Source: Inonotus obliquus (taxonomy: Eukaryota > Basidiomycota > Agaricomycetes > Hymenochaetales > Hymenochaetaceae). Taken from it: a stretch of DNA of 64,000 bases. The stretch spans positions 2,542,001-2,606,000 of the forward strand of contig JAJHTX010000004.1 in NCBI GenBank assembly GCA_032164295.1, read 5' to 3'. The first letter of the stretch is position 1; each line of letters starts with the position of its first letter. Position numbers and translations under genes: made by a program. The notes under the pieces are model-generated. The model was given only the letters and a program-made list of their open reading frames with translations, ran no database searches and had not been told where the DNA came from. Positions 45,981-58,759 of this stretch are shown here, piece after piece.

Positions 45981-48704
45981 ATCGGTACCGGAGACTACGA
46001 GACGAGACAAACGAACGGGGACTTGAACGAGATGAGCAAAATCCGGACCTTCACTCTGGAAGTTCCTCTCAGATTAGCTGGTTTGCTACAGTAGAACATG
46101 CAGGCTATAAATACCATAATACCGTAGCCATTCAAGATACCAAATGGGGGGTTTTTTACAAGTCGAATCGTACCGTAATCCGGTACAAGAAATGGAACAT
46201 AAAGTCGAATTGAATGTAAAATTACAATCAGGGGAAACATAAGACGATGAATGAATAAGAAGTTTTATCAGGGGGTAGCTAAGAATAGGGTGGGACAAGA
46301 CAAGACCCCAACGAAAACTCACGACGAGTGATACCGAGGTAGGGCGGCGATACCGACGTCGACCAGCGCTAAATTAAGGACGTGTCTCAAGCTACCGCAT
46401 GGGCGCTCCTGGCGATGTCCCTGTCGTAGGAGAAGCACGTCATCCTGATTTACCTTTGTTCCGGTATCATGATCCGTGCGGCGTCAGTCTGGGCGTCTAC
46501 CGATCGATCGGACGGCGTGCTCCGATGTTGACGTGTCGGTACAACCCAACCTTGGCAATGGGGTACTCTACCGTTCGGTACGAATCAGTACCCTGGGATC
46601 GTCCCTGAGCATCGCTCTAGCCCCTCGATATCGACTGGTACGCGTCGCCTGACTCGACTGGGCATTGCTTGGCTTCCCCTCCGAGTCGGATCGATGGCCT
46701 CCTCCGAGATCGAAGCAGCGTACGGTGGACTTGATTCATTTCCCAACCTTCCTCTCGACGTAGATCTCCGATGGCGTGGTCTCGACCTAGCACACGTAAC
46801 GAACTCCGGTACCAGAGCGGACCATCGGTATCAACACCGGTATCGTCGGTATCGATGCATGGCGGTTCGGAAGGGCATACCGTCGGGCTTGGAGCCTCGA
46901 CCATGATCCAACTCTTCGCAGCAACGTATGGCAGACCGAGTGCAGCTTTGTGAGCCTTTTTCTATGGTATGGGCTGTCGAGGGCGTAGTATCGACTAGGC
47001 GTGGAGCATTAAGCGTCGGTATCAGGACGGGTGGACGGTACAGTATCGGTATCATCGGTATCGAAGTCTGGTGGTTCGGTACTATGATGGAAGACAGGCG
47101 TAGGGATTGGTGATTCGGTATTGGCGCAGAAGTGGACCAGTTCTCAATCGTTCTTAGCCTTGTCGAATCGCAGAAGCCTCGTACTTTGTTGGAATCGCAG
47201 GCGTAGGTAGGACGGCAGAAGTACCGTGGTCCGAAGAGAAGTAAGAAGCGGTAGAATCGCAGAAGTATTGTTAATTGGAAGAAGCGGTAGAATTGCAGAA
47301 TTAAGCCCATATCGATCGTAGCCTCCGGTATTACTCTTTACCGGTATCGATACCGGTGACTACGAGACGAGACGAACGAACGGGGACTTGAACGAGATGA
47401 GCAAAACCCGGACCTTCACTCTGGAAGTTCCTCTCAGATTAGCTGGTTTGCTACAGTAGAACATGCAGGCTATAAATACCATAATACCGTAGCCATTCAA
47501 GATACCAAATGGAGGGTTTTTACAAGTCGAATCGTACCGTAATCCGGTACAAGAAATGGAACATAAAGTCGAATTGAATGTAAAATTACAATCAGGGGAA
47601 ACATAAGATGATGAATGAATAAGAAGTTTTATCAGGGGGTAGCTAAGAATAGGGTGGGACGAGACAAGAACCCAACGAAAACTCACGACGAGTGATACCG
47701 AGGTAGGGCGGCAATACCGACGTCGACCAGTGCTAAATTAAGGACGTGTCTCAAGCTACCGCATGGGCGCTCCTGGCGATGTCCCTGTCGTAGGAGAAGC
47801 ACGTCATCCTGATTTACCTTTGTTCCGGTATCATGATCCGTGCGGCGTCAGTCTGGGCGTCTACCGGTCGATCGGACGGCGTGCTCCGATGTTGACGTGT
47901 CGGTACAACCCAACCTTGGCAATGGGGTACTCTACTGTTCGGTACGAATCAGTACCCTGGGATCGTCCCTGAGCATCGCTCTAGCCCCTCGATATCGACC
48001 GGTACGCGTCGCCTGACTCGACTGGGCATTGCTTGGCTTCCCCTCCGAGTCGGATCGATGGCCTCCTCCGAGATCGAAGCAGCGTACGGCGGACTTGATT
48101 CATTTCCCAACCTTCCTCTCGACGTAGATCTCCGATGGCGTGGTCTCGACCTAGCACACGTTACGAACTCCGGTATCGGAGCGGACCATCGGTATCAACA
48201 CCGGTATCGTCGGTATCGATGCATGGCGGTTCGGAAGGGCATACCGTCGGACTTGGAGCTTCGACCATGATCCAACTCTTCGCAGCAACGTATGGCAGAC
48301 CAATTGCAGCTTTGTGAGCCTTTTCCTCTGGTATGGGCTGTCGAGGGCGTAGTATCGACTAGACGTGGAGTATTAAGCGTCGGTATCAGGATGGGTGGAC
48401 GGTACGGTATCGGTATCATCGGTATCGAAGTCTGGTGGTTCGGTACTATGATGGAAGATGGGCGTAGGGATTGGTGATTCGGTATTGGCGCAGAAGTGGA
48501 CCAGTTCTCAATCGTTCTTAGCCTTGTCGAATCGCAGAAGCCTCATACTTTGTTGGAACCGCAGGCGTAGATAGGACGGCAGAAGTACCGTGGTCCGAAG
48601 AGAAGTAAGAAGCGGTAGGATCGCAGAAGTATTGTTAATTGGAAGAAGCGGTAGAATCGCAGAATTAAGCCCATATCGATCGTAGCCTCCGGTATTACTC
48701 TTTA
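45976..48704 (+). repeat. 1365-bp tandem duplication, two copies
   Basis: Copy 1 is 45976-47340 and copy 2 is 47341-48704, nearly identical, each ending GGTATTACTCTTTA. The small ORFs inside (for example 46399-46608 and 47763-47972) are duplicated with the unit and show no family features. Confidence 0.9.
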
Positions 48705-50431
48705 GCGCGGTGGTCCTCTGACCTGTGATTCAGGTTGCAGTGTGCGCATAGGGGGTTTCGTTTGCAGCCTTTAGCTACGTGTCCCAGCGCTTGGCACTTA
48801 GTGCATTGTGTGAAGGGGGGGCGAGGGTGTCTGTACGACAGCCTCAGCCTCCTCCCGAAGAGGTAAACGAGCAGCTTATTCATAAGTCGCTCGCAGACGT
48901 CCCCCTTGGGGTCGTCGAAGGTAATGGAGATTGGGCATGTGAGCAGAGCGCGCTCACCTTGCTCCGCCAGCCTTTCCGGTCTGGCGGTGTAGTAGGGAGT
49001 CGTCGCTAGTTTAATGTGTTGAAGGATGGGGTTGGCTCTCAGCTCCGCCAGGACCTCGTCCTGAGTGAAAGCTTGGTCCTTTGTGTTGAAGCGCACAGGT
49101 ACCATGGATATGTTGAGTGTAGCGCGCGGGACAACTCTGCGCGCCTCGACTTCAGAGGTAGTGTTGACCAGCCGGCTTGCAATGGCCTGTGCCTGGAGGT
49201 CGATTTGTTCGGTGACGCCGTTGCCTGCCGCGAAGGTAATGATGGCATGTCCCTTGGAATTCCATCTGGCGGCTAGAACGCGAAGCTTGCTGGCCGTCGG
49301 CAGAGACTGCACGACGTCTCTGGCAGCTTTGCTGAGTAGGTAGTCGGTGGGGCGGTTGTTGGCCAGGATTGGGGGGTTGTAAGTGATTACCAGGGTGGGG
49401 TCCTTTGCCTTGGTGGTGATTGGGGGGAGTTTCCTGCGTTTTGGCGCATTCGGTTCCGGGGATGGGGGTGGATTGGTTGGGTGGCTGGTGGATGGTGCGG
49501 CTGTGGCTGTGCTGGCGGCTTGAGCGTATGTCGTCCCCGTCGTTGTCACCTCTGCTGGTGCTTGTGGTGGTGCTGTCCCCGTGTTGTGAGTTCTGGGGAG
49601 CGGCCTAGTATTCTGGGTTGGTCGGGTTTGTTGTTGTTGTTGGAGGCCCGCGAACTTGTTGTTGAGGGTCTGAATTTCTGCTGACAAGCGTGCCAAGGCC
49701 GCCTCGACGGGAGCACTAGCTCCTGTCTGTCGGCTTTGTTGGGCCTGGTTCATCAGTTGTGCGAGTGGTAGGAAGTCTCCGCCCCCTTCAGAATTGTAGC
49801 CGGATTTAGCGTGTGCTAGTATCGCCTGGGCTAATGTGTCTCCTCTCCCCAGCTTTGTCAACTCATGAATCGTGTTAATCGCCGAAGCGAGTGTAGATCC
49901 AATGAGTTTCCCCATCGCTGCAATAGCCTCCTCTTCCGAGGGCGCGGTTTTGAGCTGGAGCTCCACCTTATCTTTTATAGCTTCCAGTGCCGGACCGAAA
50001 CACGAAAGGAGCGTTACGGCTCTGCATTCGTGGACATTGTCCAGGCCCCTGGTAGCGGGTTGATGGGGCGAGAGTATCTCGGACAACGGTTGTTTCTGAC
50101 CTCGCCGGGGAGCAGGAGTATCTATCACTAGGGGGCTGGGGAATCGCACGCCGAAGACTTGGTCGCTCCATAAGGAGGGGCGGCCAGTCTCCGGGCGAGT
50201 TGGAGTGTGGGGGGATGGGGGGCGTGGCTCGGACACGATTTGCGACACACCTTGGTCCGTCGTCTCCTGCGTATCCTCCAATTCCATCCCTTCGGGTTCT
50301 ACGACAACTACCTTCGCGCGTTTCGTTAAATGTGCGAGATCGCGTCCGGTACCGGAGGTACCGAGACGAGGGGTGTATGGTTTTAAGTGGGGGAGGGCTA
50401 ATACGTGCCGGTACTTAACCAGTACGGTCAC
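48695..50431 (-). pseudogene. LINE ORF1 (gag-like, zinc knuckle), 3'-truncated
   Basis: Open reading of 578 codons; the first ATG is at 50287, and the frame runs open from 50431 using only a GTG. Mid-protein there is a coiled-coil-like stretch (E-A-A-L-A-R-L-S-A-E-I-Q-T-L-N-N-K-F) and a Gln/Pro/Thr-rich linker. An RRM-like or esterase-free ORF1 core follows (K-L-R-V-L-A-A-R-W-N-S-K-G-H-A-I-I-T-F). One complete CCHC knuckle (C-T-K-C-Q-A-L-G-H-V-A-K-G-C) and the start of a second (C-A-H-C-N-L-N-H-R-S-E-D-H) close it. The last codons (A-K-E-stop) come from the adjoining 1365-bp repeat, so the native end is lost. It would bind element RNA. Confidence 0.8.
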
Positions 50432-51684
50432 GGTACTTGTTGTCTATGAAAAGGGGGAGTGAATGGATGGGCCAGAAGCGAAGAGTATGTGTTTCTGGTA
50501 TGAAAAGGACAGTTTAGAACGTGGGAAAAACTTCGGTACAGGTCGGTATGAGAGAGAACGTAGCAAAACAATAGTCTAATACCGTGGGAAAAACCTCGGT
50601 ACAGGTCGGTACAGAAAGAAAGGGGTCGGTACCGTGGGAAAAATGTCGGTACAGGTCGGTACTTGAATGAACGGGTTCGGTATGTGCAGAAACGTTGTAA
50701 AACAAAAGCTCAGTACAGAAACGAAAGGTGGATGTGCAAAATACGAAGAATAACAAAACGTCGGTACCGTGGGAAAAACGTCGGTACAGGTCGGTACTGC
50801 AAGGAAACTGCTAGCACGGGGTGGTATAGCAAGAAACAGTCTGGGGGAGGCTGGTGGCTGAGAGTGTTGACCGGACTGGGAAGGAAACCTGAGCCCTCAC
50901 ACGGGAGGCTAACTCTGAAGGTTCACTTGAGACGGAACTGGGATGGGACTGGGACGAAGCTTGAGATGAGACTGAGATGGAACTGAGAAGGGGGTGAGGA
51001 AACCCGAGCCCTCACGTTAGAGGCTAGCTCCTAAGATTACCTGGAGAGCTACTACGTACAGGAGGAGATATTTATACTACTGTACCGTAGTTAGCTCATA
51101 AGTCCAAAAGGAGAAAGTAAAAAGGAGGATCAAAACAAAGAAAAATGTCATAAGAAGAATGAATACAGTAGAGCCATCAGGGGGACAACAAGAAAGGGTT
51201 AGGTAGGACAAGATACCAATGAAAACGTAGCATATAGTACCCCTGGATGAAAAGTCCTCAGGACAAGAGATTTGAGCCCCTGCCAATTGATACCGACACG
51301 TTCCTGGTGGTACCGGACCTGAAAACCTTAACGGATACTGACCCTGAGCTTCCCCAAAGAACTGGCATGCATACTCCAACCATCAGGAATGAATACCAGA
51401 GAGGGAGACGTCCGATTCATGTCATGAGAGCATGTTGAATTGTCAATTTGTCTCGGTACCGGGTTTCTCGGCACTCGGTACTCTCGGTATTCTCGGTACC
51501 GGGTTTCTTGGCGCTCGGTACCGGTACTCTCGGCGTTCGGTATCTTGAGAAATGGGACCAACGGTTTCTCTGGGTGTGCTGGTGGATACTGGAAGGTGTA
51601 GATGGGACTGTACCGTAGCATGGGGTAAGCGTAGAATGGGATACCAGGCTTGATACCGAGCTCAGCTGCACGTAGTTCTCTTCA
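50327..51684 (-). repeat. right inverted arm (element 5' region)
   Basis: 1358 bp, the sense copy of the element's 5' UTR, which also covers the first ~35 codons of the open frame leading into ORF1. It contains five or six degenerate units with ACGTTTTTCCCACGGTACCG-type cores (50514-50785), like promoter monomers of some LINEs. It ends CAGCTGCACGTAGTTCTCTTCA at 51663-51684, the same 22 bp that code Q-L-H-V-V-L-F in the RNase H piece. Confidence 0.85.
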
Positions 51685-51796
51685 TCGTGCGTTCCGGGTT
51701 TCGTCTGGCTTTGATGGGTCTGTCGGTCGGTTGCATTTGCGTTGTTTGTTCGTCTTCCATATTAGGAAGGTAGTGGTAAGAGAGAGAGAAGCGATG
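51685..51796 (-). other. extreme 5' end of the retrotransposon
   Basis: 112 bp between the right arm and the right target-site duplication, not repeated at the left arm. By the duplication it belongs to the element. It is also what now lies next to IMP2. Confidence 0.65.
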
Positions 51797-51809
51797 TACT
51801 CTAAACTTT
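51797..51809 (+). repeat. target-site duplication, right copy
   Basis: TACTCTAAACTTT, then ACC and the IMP2 ATG at 51813. Confidence 0.88.
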
Positions 51810-51812
51810 ACC

Positions 51813-52818
51813 ATGTCATTTCGAATACCACGCCGGGCCTGGACGGCTCTCACCTGGGCACCAGTTGCATTCATGTTCACGCAACATTGCTACACAATCA
51901 AGCAAGTCTCAGGAAGGAGTATGCAAGTGCGTCAACATCAGCCTCACAAATACTAGTTTTGAGGTTGTTGCTCAGCATTTCGTTACACTCAGCTAGCCTA
52001 CACTGAATCCTGAGCCTTGCATCTGGAGGGATATCGTACTTTTTGACCGGCTCTCTGTTCATGCTAAGCGGGATGTAAAACGTGGGGATGTTGTTTCTCT
52101 CCGGTATGTTTGTCATGTCATAACGTCCTGTTTACCATCTGAGAAGAGCCTGAAGTACTAATCAATTTTTTCAATGCTGTAGTTCTCCTGTTAAACCAAA
52201 AGAATATCTTGTAAAGCGTGTTGTTGCTCTATCGGGTGACGTGGTATGTTTTCACCTATACTATCAAACAAGTATCTAGGGCTTTACTGAGGGGGTGCTA
52301 TTCTCTTAGGTTCAAACACTTCCCCCTTATCCTGTAAAAGAAGTAAAAGTACCTGAGGGCTATGTTTGGGTAGAAGGTGTTTTTTGTTCTATTCCAAATA
52401 CTCTTCCTGCTAACTAACAATTCATCGCAGGAGATGAACCTTTCTGGACACTAGACAGTAACTCATGGGGAGCCGTAAGTCCTCTAATCCGATCTCGAAT
52501 CTCCCTTCCCTTCACTAACCAACGCAAAACATCTATCAATTCACATACGTGTCAACTCAATCCGACAAACGCCAATCCATGACTGATAATCGATAATAGG
52601 TCCCTCAATCACTAATAGACGCAAAACTCGTCTTTATCCTCTGGCCTCTTAATCGTTTTGGTCCCTTGAGGCCTCGAGAAATACGAGATACGAGAACTCC
52701 ACGCGTTCCGAAAGGAAGTGATTGTGCTTGGAAGAAACACTTGGGTGAGATCGAGAGGGTGAACTGGGAGAGGGAAAGGGGGAGGGAAACGGAGAGGGAG
52801 AGAGTGCGGAGTCCATAG
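51813..52818 (+). CDS. IMP2: mitochondrial inner membrane protease subunit 2 (Imp2-type S26 peptidase)
   Basis: Six exons (51813-51926, 51997-52103, 52183-52243, 52310-52376, 52431-52474, 52600-52818), 612 nt, 203 aa, fully in frame. The catalytic Ser is in G-R-S-M-Q-P-T-L-N-P, split by intron 1. The catalytic Lys is in Y-L-V-K-R-V-V-A-L-S-G-D. E-G-Y-V-W-V-E-G-D and L-D-S-N-S-W-G-A complete the signal-peptidase S26 fold, preceded by an N-terminal anchor (W-T-A-L-T-W-A-P-V-A-F-M-F). It matures proteins sorted to the intermembrane space. The C-terminus carries an extra ~35-residue Arg/Glu-rich tail. The retrotransposon sits 3 bp before the ATG, so the reading frame is intact but the original 5' UTR and promoter are displaced. 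Confidence 0.92.
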
Positions 52819-53272
52819 GACCGTAGATGTCGAGTTTCGTTATATTATTCAAAGCGAATATCAGGTAATGTCGCTTTTGTTCTTTTGGTGGTTTGAAGCG
52901 TTTCCGATACTGATTCGATTGAAGGCGGCCACTTACTGGACGCGGAAGAAACTTCTACTCGTTTCCTACTTTCCTTGCTATACAACTGCTCTGTTTTGAC
53001 ATACCAATGAGGTCACACTCCGTTTTTTTTTGCTTTGTTACCCAGGCAAGACACAGTCACTGGAAGACTCGAAGACAAGATAGACGATATTGTTACATAC
53101 CATTTTTACGCGATTACAATCTCCACATATATAATAATACAGATTTGTTCGACTAACTCTTCTTTCCAATCTCCAAGCACAGTTCCAACTCCATACGCAT
53201 ACAAATATACCATTCAATCATCAACTAAAATCAAATCAAATCTAGAAAATCCACCTTATGACAACCAACCAA
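52819..53272. other. intergenic, convergent 3' ends
   Basis: 454 bp between IMP2 and ATE1 stops. AT-rich 3' flanks; no gene seen. Confidence 0.5.
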
Positions 53273-55301
<2,029 letters not shown>

Positions 55302-55745
55302 CTCGAGCGATTTCAAGAGCAGCAGCGCTTAAAGCCTGGGTTAGAGTATTGACTGCTGGTGGGTGTACAGACTGTTGATATTGAAAGCCCAGATCCAGAT
55401 GAAATCGTGTATTTGCGCCACACGTGATACATATATGCTCATACAAGGAAACGTCACCCAGAATCGATCAGATGACATGGCGATGAATGCGCGATATGAT
55501 ATGCTATCCATGGCGACTAAGAGCCATTGGGCCAAACAAAATGGTCGTCTATCATCGTGAAAATAATGGAATGGAATGAATACTAGTATGCGGGGGGTCT
55601 ACAATTACACTTGTGTAAGTCGATAGTGAGGGAATGTGGTGAGAGGTAGGGGGCAAAGCAAAGAGACTAGCACATCGATTAAGACAGTGAAAGGAATACG
55701 TGAAATAAAATAAGACTAAGTAGCAAACATGAAAAGAGGGCACAA
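55302..55745. other. ATE1 promoter / PROPPIN 3' flank
   Basis: 444 bp; both genes are on the minus strand. No gene recognised. Confidence 0.45.
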
Positions 55746-57371
55746 CTAGCCCCAACCATCCCACCTTCCAAACCGTCTAAACTCGAGTAAGACACATTCA
55801 CTCCCTCCCTTCTCCTTCTCAACTCCTCCTTCCTTCTCCTTTCCCTTGCCTTTACTCGTCCGTTGTGTCACCGTACGTTTCGTGACGACGGTTGACCCGC
55901 TCGACGAGCGTGCACGATTTGATGGTCGATGCGAACCTCCCGGTCCTGATATTGAGGGAGCGCGTGCAAGCGGGAGACTGGAGGAGCTGGATGAAGCACG
56001 TGAAGTGACGGAAGCCGAGGGAGAGGAAGGTAAGGCGATTCGGTACCATCCTCCGGAATGCGTCAGTGCAATCATTTGATAGTCCGGAGGAGGAAGTGGT
56101 AGTTCAGGCCGCTTCCCCTTTAAATCAGCTCTCTTCGAGCTAGAAGATGGTGGAGGAGAAGTGGGCTCTGCAAGCGGAACTGGTATCCATGCAACGACAC
56201 AACGTTCGTCCCGGACGACGTCAGAAAGCTTTCCGCCGCTCGTTCCAGCAGAGAGCGCCATGTGCTGTTTCTGTGATGGGATACGGTACTGTGCGTATGA
56301 CCACTCGGATTTCAAGTATCGCGGAAGATTAAGGAAAGGTGAAAGCTGCGAGAAGGTGGATAATCGGTTTCTAACAGGATGATAAAAGTTGGTTGTGCTT
56401 CTTGTATGCTGAAGATCACTAGGGTACTTACGAAGATGCAGCTCCAGTTGCCAATGAGAAAACATGTACCGTTCCTTTATCGCTCCAACAACACAACTCC
56501 TGTTCATCGGGTCGAAACGCGACGCCAAAGATCTCCGCTATGTCGGTCCCCCGACGGAGCTCACGCACAGGGTCACCAGTTTGCCCGTCCCACACGCGGA
56601 TGAGCGTCCCTCTCGAAGAAGTTGTCGCTACTAATCGTCCGGATGGAAGAACAGTGAGCGTAGTAAGCGCATTATCATGTGCCCTAATGAAAGGCGCTGG
56701 TTGCTTGACCGATTTAGGAGGTGGAAGTGGAGGTGAATACGGTGTATTGGGAATGGGAGCTGGCGGCCGACATGGCGGAAGATGAATCAGCTGAACGTGT
56801 CCTGTTTGTCGACCTGGAATAGCGAGCAAGGTCGCATGCGCTGCAGTTGCAATTGCCACCAGACCTTTCACAATTACAGGAGCAGAATCAGAGACAGTCA
56901 CATCAGTCAACAGAAAATAACTCTATAATACATACCCCGTTGGTTATCACACGTCTCCCATTCCCTAACCCGTTGGATCTCTTCATCGACTCTGAAAGCA
57001 ACAGCTCTCCGTCGAAGTGCAACGATTAGCCATCCTCTCCTAACGGCAAGACCTCTCACGCGCTCGCGAAACTCCAGTTCTGCAACAATACGACCATGTG
57101 TATCGTCCCAGACTACGACTTTGTTCGGTGGATATAAAGGGCTCGGACCTCCTCCGACGAGGAACAATAATGATGATGTGTACATAGGGAGGACCATGGC
57201 GAGTGAGCCTCCAGTGAATTCACGCACTCGGAGGAGCTGGAGGGGCCATGTTCTATATACTGCGAAACCCGAGGGCGTCGCGGCGGTGAAGATAGAAGCG
57301 GATGCATCAAATCTGGCGTCGAGTATCTCGACTGGTGGTGTTGAGGATATAGCATGGCGGGCAAGATGCAT
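55746..57371 (-). CDS. HSV2: PROPPIN WD40 protein (Hsv2/Atg18 family)
   Basis: Three exons (56936-57371, 56432-56864, 55746-56370), 1494 nt, 497 aa. It is a seven-blade propeller with recognisable pieces: I-F-T-A-A-T-P-S-G-F-A-V-Y, N-K-V-V-V-W-D-D, A-H-D-N-A-L-T-T-L, G-T-L-I-R-V-W-D, and the phosphoinositide-binding L-R-R-G motif (E-L-R-R-G-T-D). F-R-P-D-E-Q and N-R-L-S-T-F-S-Q-L-S-P-F-L-N-L-P-R-Y follow. L-R-R-G binds PI3P and PI(3,5)P2, and such proteins work in autophagy and vacuole dynamics. The block between L-P-R-Y-L-K-S-E-W-S and the last blade holds a Ser/Pro/Lys-rich insert of ~150 residues. The Hsv2 versus Atg18 subgroup is a guess. Confidence 0.85.
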
Positions 57372-57661
57372 ATCGCGCTCAAGACTAGGCAGAGACGCGT
57401 CAAGATCAAGTAAGGATACAGAGCCATACTGATAAATACTAAATGACGTAATATCACAACATTCCCAGTCCGATTTACAGAAAGAAAGCAAGAAATTGCA
57501 TTGGCATAAGTAGTACAATGAGATGGTAGCATGGCAATCGTTATCGACACAGGCACAGAGCAATAGCACACTATGAAATCCCAGAGCATCAGAAAAAGAA
57601 AACATACACAAACTCCATCCGAATCCAAAAGATCGCAAGAGTATTTCAAAATGTACTCCTC

Positions 57662-58759
57662 TCAAATCCCACGCGCATTGATAGCCTTGCGACCAGTAGT
57701 CCAAACTGTCGGTGGGCGCAAATCAACGCTCGCGAGTTGTCGGCGCGCGGCTAGGAATTCTTGTTCCTCCATACGATTCTGCTCAAGTAGCGCAGCTTTG
57801 ATCTCAGCCTGACGCTGAAGCTCCGCCTCGCTCTCATCAGACAGATAGTCTGTGAACCCGTCAGACGTCACGGTCCCTTCACTGCCCGAGCTACGCGAAC
57901 CGCTGTCCGAACTCGAATCGGAGGAACCAGAAGAAATAGATAACGCTTTCACGGCCTTTTCGAGGCCATTATTTTCCGAACGCTCACGCTCGCTGGGGAC
58001 TTTGGGTAGTTCCCGCTCGAGCGGCTTGTTTGGAGTCTTCGGAGTCACCGCCACGCGATTCGTCGCAACGGCAAGGGGAGTCGTTGTATTAGCGACCGTG
58101 GTTGAAGCACGGTGTTTCAAAGTGGGATGTTCCTTCTCGGGTGTTCCAAGAACAGCGAAATTAATAGAAGTTGGGTTCGTGCGCGGTGCTGTGGGGTGCT
58201 GCTCTCCATCGGCAACGAGCTTACGTAGACTTGTAGGAGGTGTGGTACGGAAACCCTCGACGCGCTTTAGCGGTTTTTGACCGTCTGATCCATTCCTACG
58301 TGGAATATTGGGATTTACGCTTGAGTCTGGAGGCGACACGGCGTTCCCCGCGGGAGAAGTTCCAGGCTGGGCCCCACCTGCCAGACGCGCCTGCTTCATC
58401 TGCGGACTATGTCCGCTACCCCCAGAAATGGACCCTCGAGATTTCTGGGACGAGGGGCGAACGGTCCCGTTTGGAGAGCTGTTGGAACGCGACAAGCTCT
58501 TACGTTCAACCCCTGAAGGTTTTGTCGCGTCTTTCGCAGCTATATGAGCTGTAATGAGCGTGCCAACGCTACTCGGGCTCGTCGGAGACGTGGCAGGTGA
58601 TCCATAGGGGACCTTTACGCTATCAAGAAGGTGTTTGATGTCTGGTGGGATAGGCGTGCGATGGACAGTATGTACTGCCAGCCAATCCGCAGGAGGAACC
58701 TTATCGAGCTCAGACGTGTGAGGAGGACGACAGCAGGCTGGCCAACCAGGGTTATGCAT
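57662..58759 (-). CDS. hypothetical Ser-rich protein
   Basis: 365 codons from M-H-N-P-G-W-P-A-C-C-R-P-P. Not recognised. The first 45 residues are non-repetitive (A-D-W-L-A-V-H-T-V-H-R-T-P-I-P-P-D-I-K-H-L-L) and may be a small conserved motif. The rest is Ser/Pro/Thr-rich, with an acidic Ser cluster (S-S-D-S-S-S-D-S-G-S-R-S-S-G) and a charged helix near the end (E-A-E-L-Q-R-Q-A-E-I-K-A-A-L-L-E-Q-N). A P-rich reading (T-T-T-P-P-P-P-P-G-K-S-G) continues upstream of the ATG to a TAG, so the true first exon may lie at 58800-59350. No membrane span or signal. Confidence 0.65.
   Translation of the reverse strand: MHNPGWPACCRPPHTSELDKVPPADWLAVHTVHRTPIPPDIKHLLDSVKVPYGSPATSPTSPSSVGTLITAHIAAKDATKPSGVERKSLSRSNSSPNGTVRPSSQKSRGSISGGSGHSPQMKQARLAGGAQPGTSPAGNAVSPPDSSVNPNIPRRNGSDGQKPLKRVEGFRTTPPTSLRKLVADGEQHPTAPRTNPTSINFAVLGTPEKEHPTLKHRASTTVANTTTPLAVATNRVAVTPKTPNKPLERELPKVPSERERSENNGLEKAVKALSISSGSSDSSSDSGSRSSGSEGTVTSDGFTDYLSDESEAELQRQAEIKAALLEQNRMEEQEFLAARRQLASVDLRPPTVWTTGRKAINARGI

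Larger units (their letters stand above)
42910..51796 (-). mobile_element. composite non-autonomous non-LTR (LINE-type) retrotransposon
   Basis: 8.9 kb insertion on the minus strand with 13-bp target-site duplications and a 3' poly(A), the marks of target-primed reverse transcription. Order, 5' to 3' on minus: unique 5' end (51685-51796), GGTAC-rich 5' region (50327-51684), ORF1 with a zinc knuckle (48695-50431), two 1365-bp tandem units, two 361-bp units, an inverted copy of the 5' region (44063-45329), the RNase H end of ORF2 (43338-44085), a 3' UTR and poly(A). The endonuclease and reverse transcriptase region is absent, so it could only move with enzymes from another copy. The RNase H plus Cys/His ORF2 tail and the gag-like knuckle ORF1 fit the Tad/I-like group of fungal LINEs; clade placement is inference. 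Confidence 0.85.

Noticed and set aside
46399..47972. Duplicated ORFs of ~69 codons in the 1365-bp units
   Set aside because: They repeat because the DNA repeats; no domains, signal peptides or sensible codon pattern.
44063..51684. A DNA transposon with 1.3-kb terminal inverted repeats
   Set aside because: The target duplication lies outside the arms, beside a poly(T) and beyond the RNase H fragment, and there is no transposase. A LINE insertion with internal inversion explains it better.
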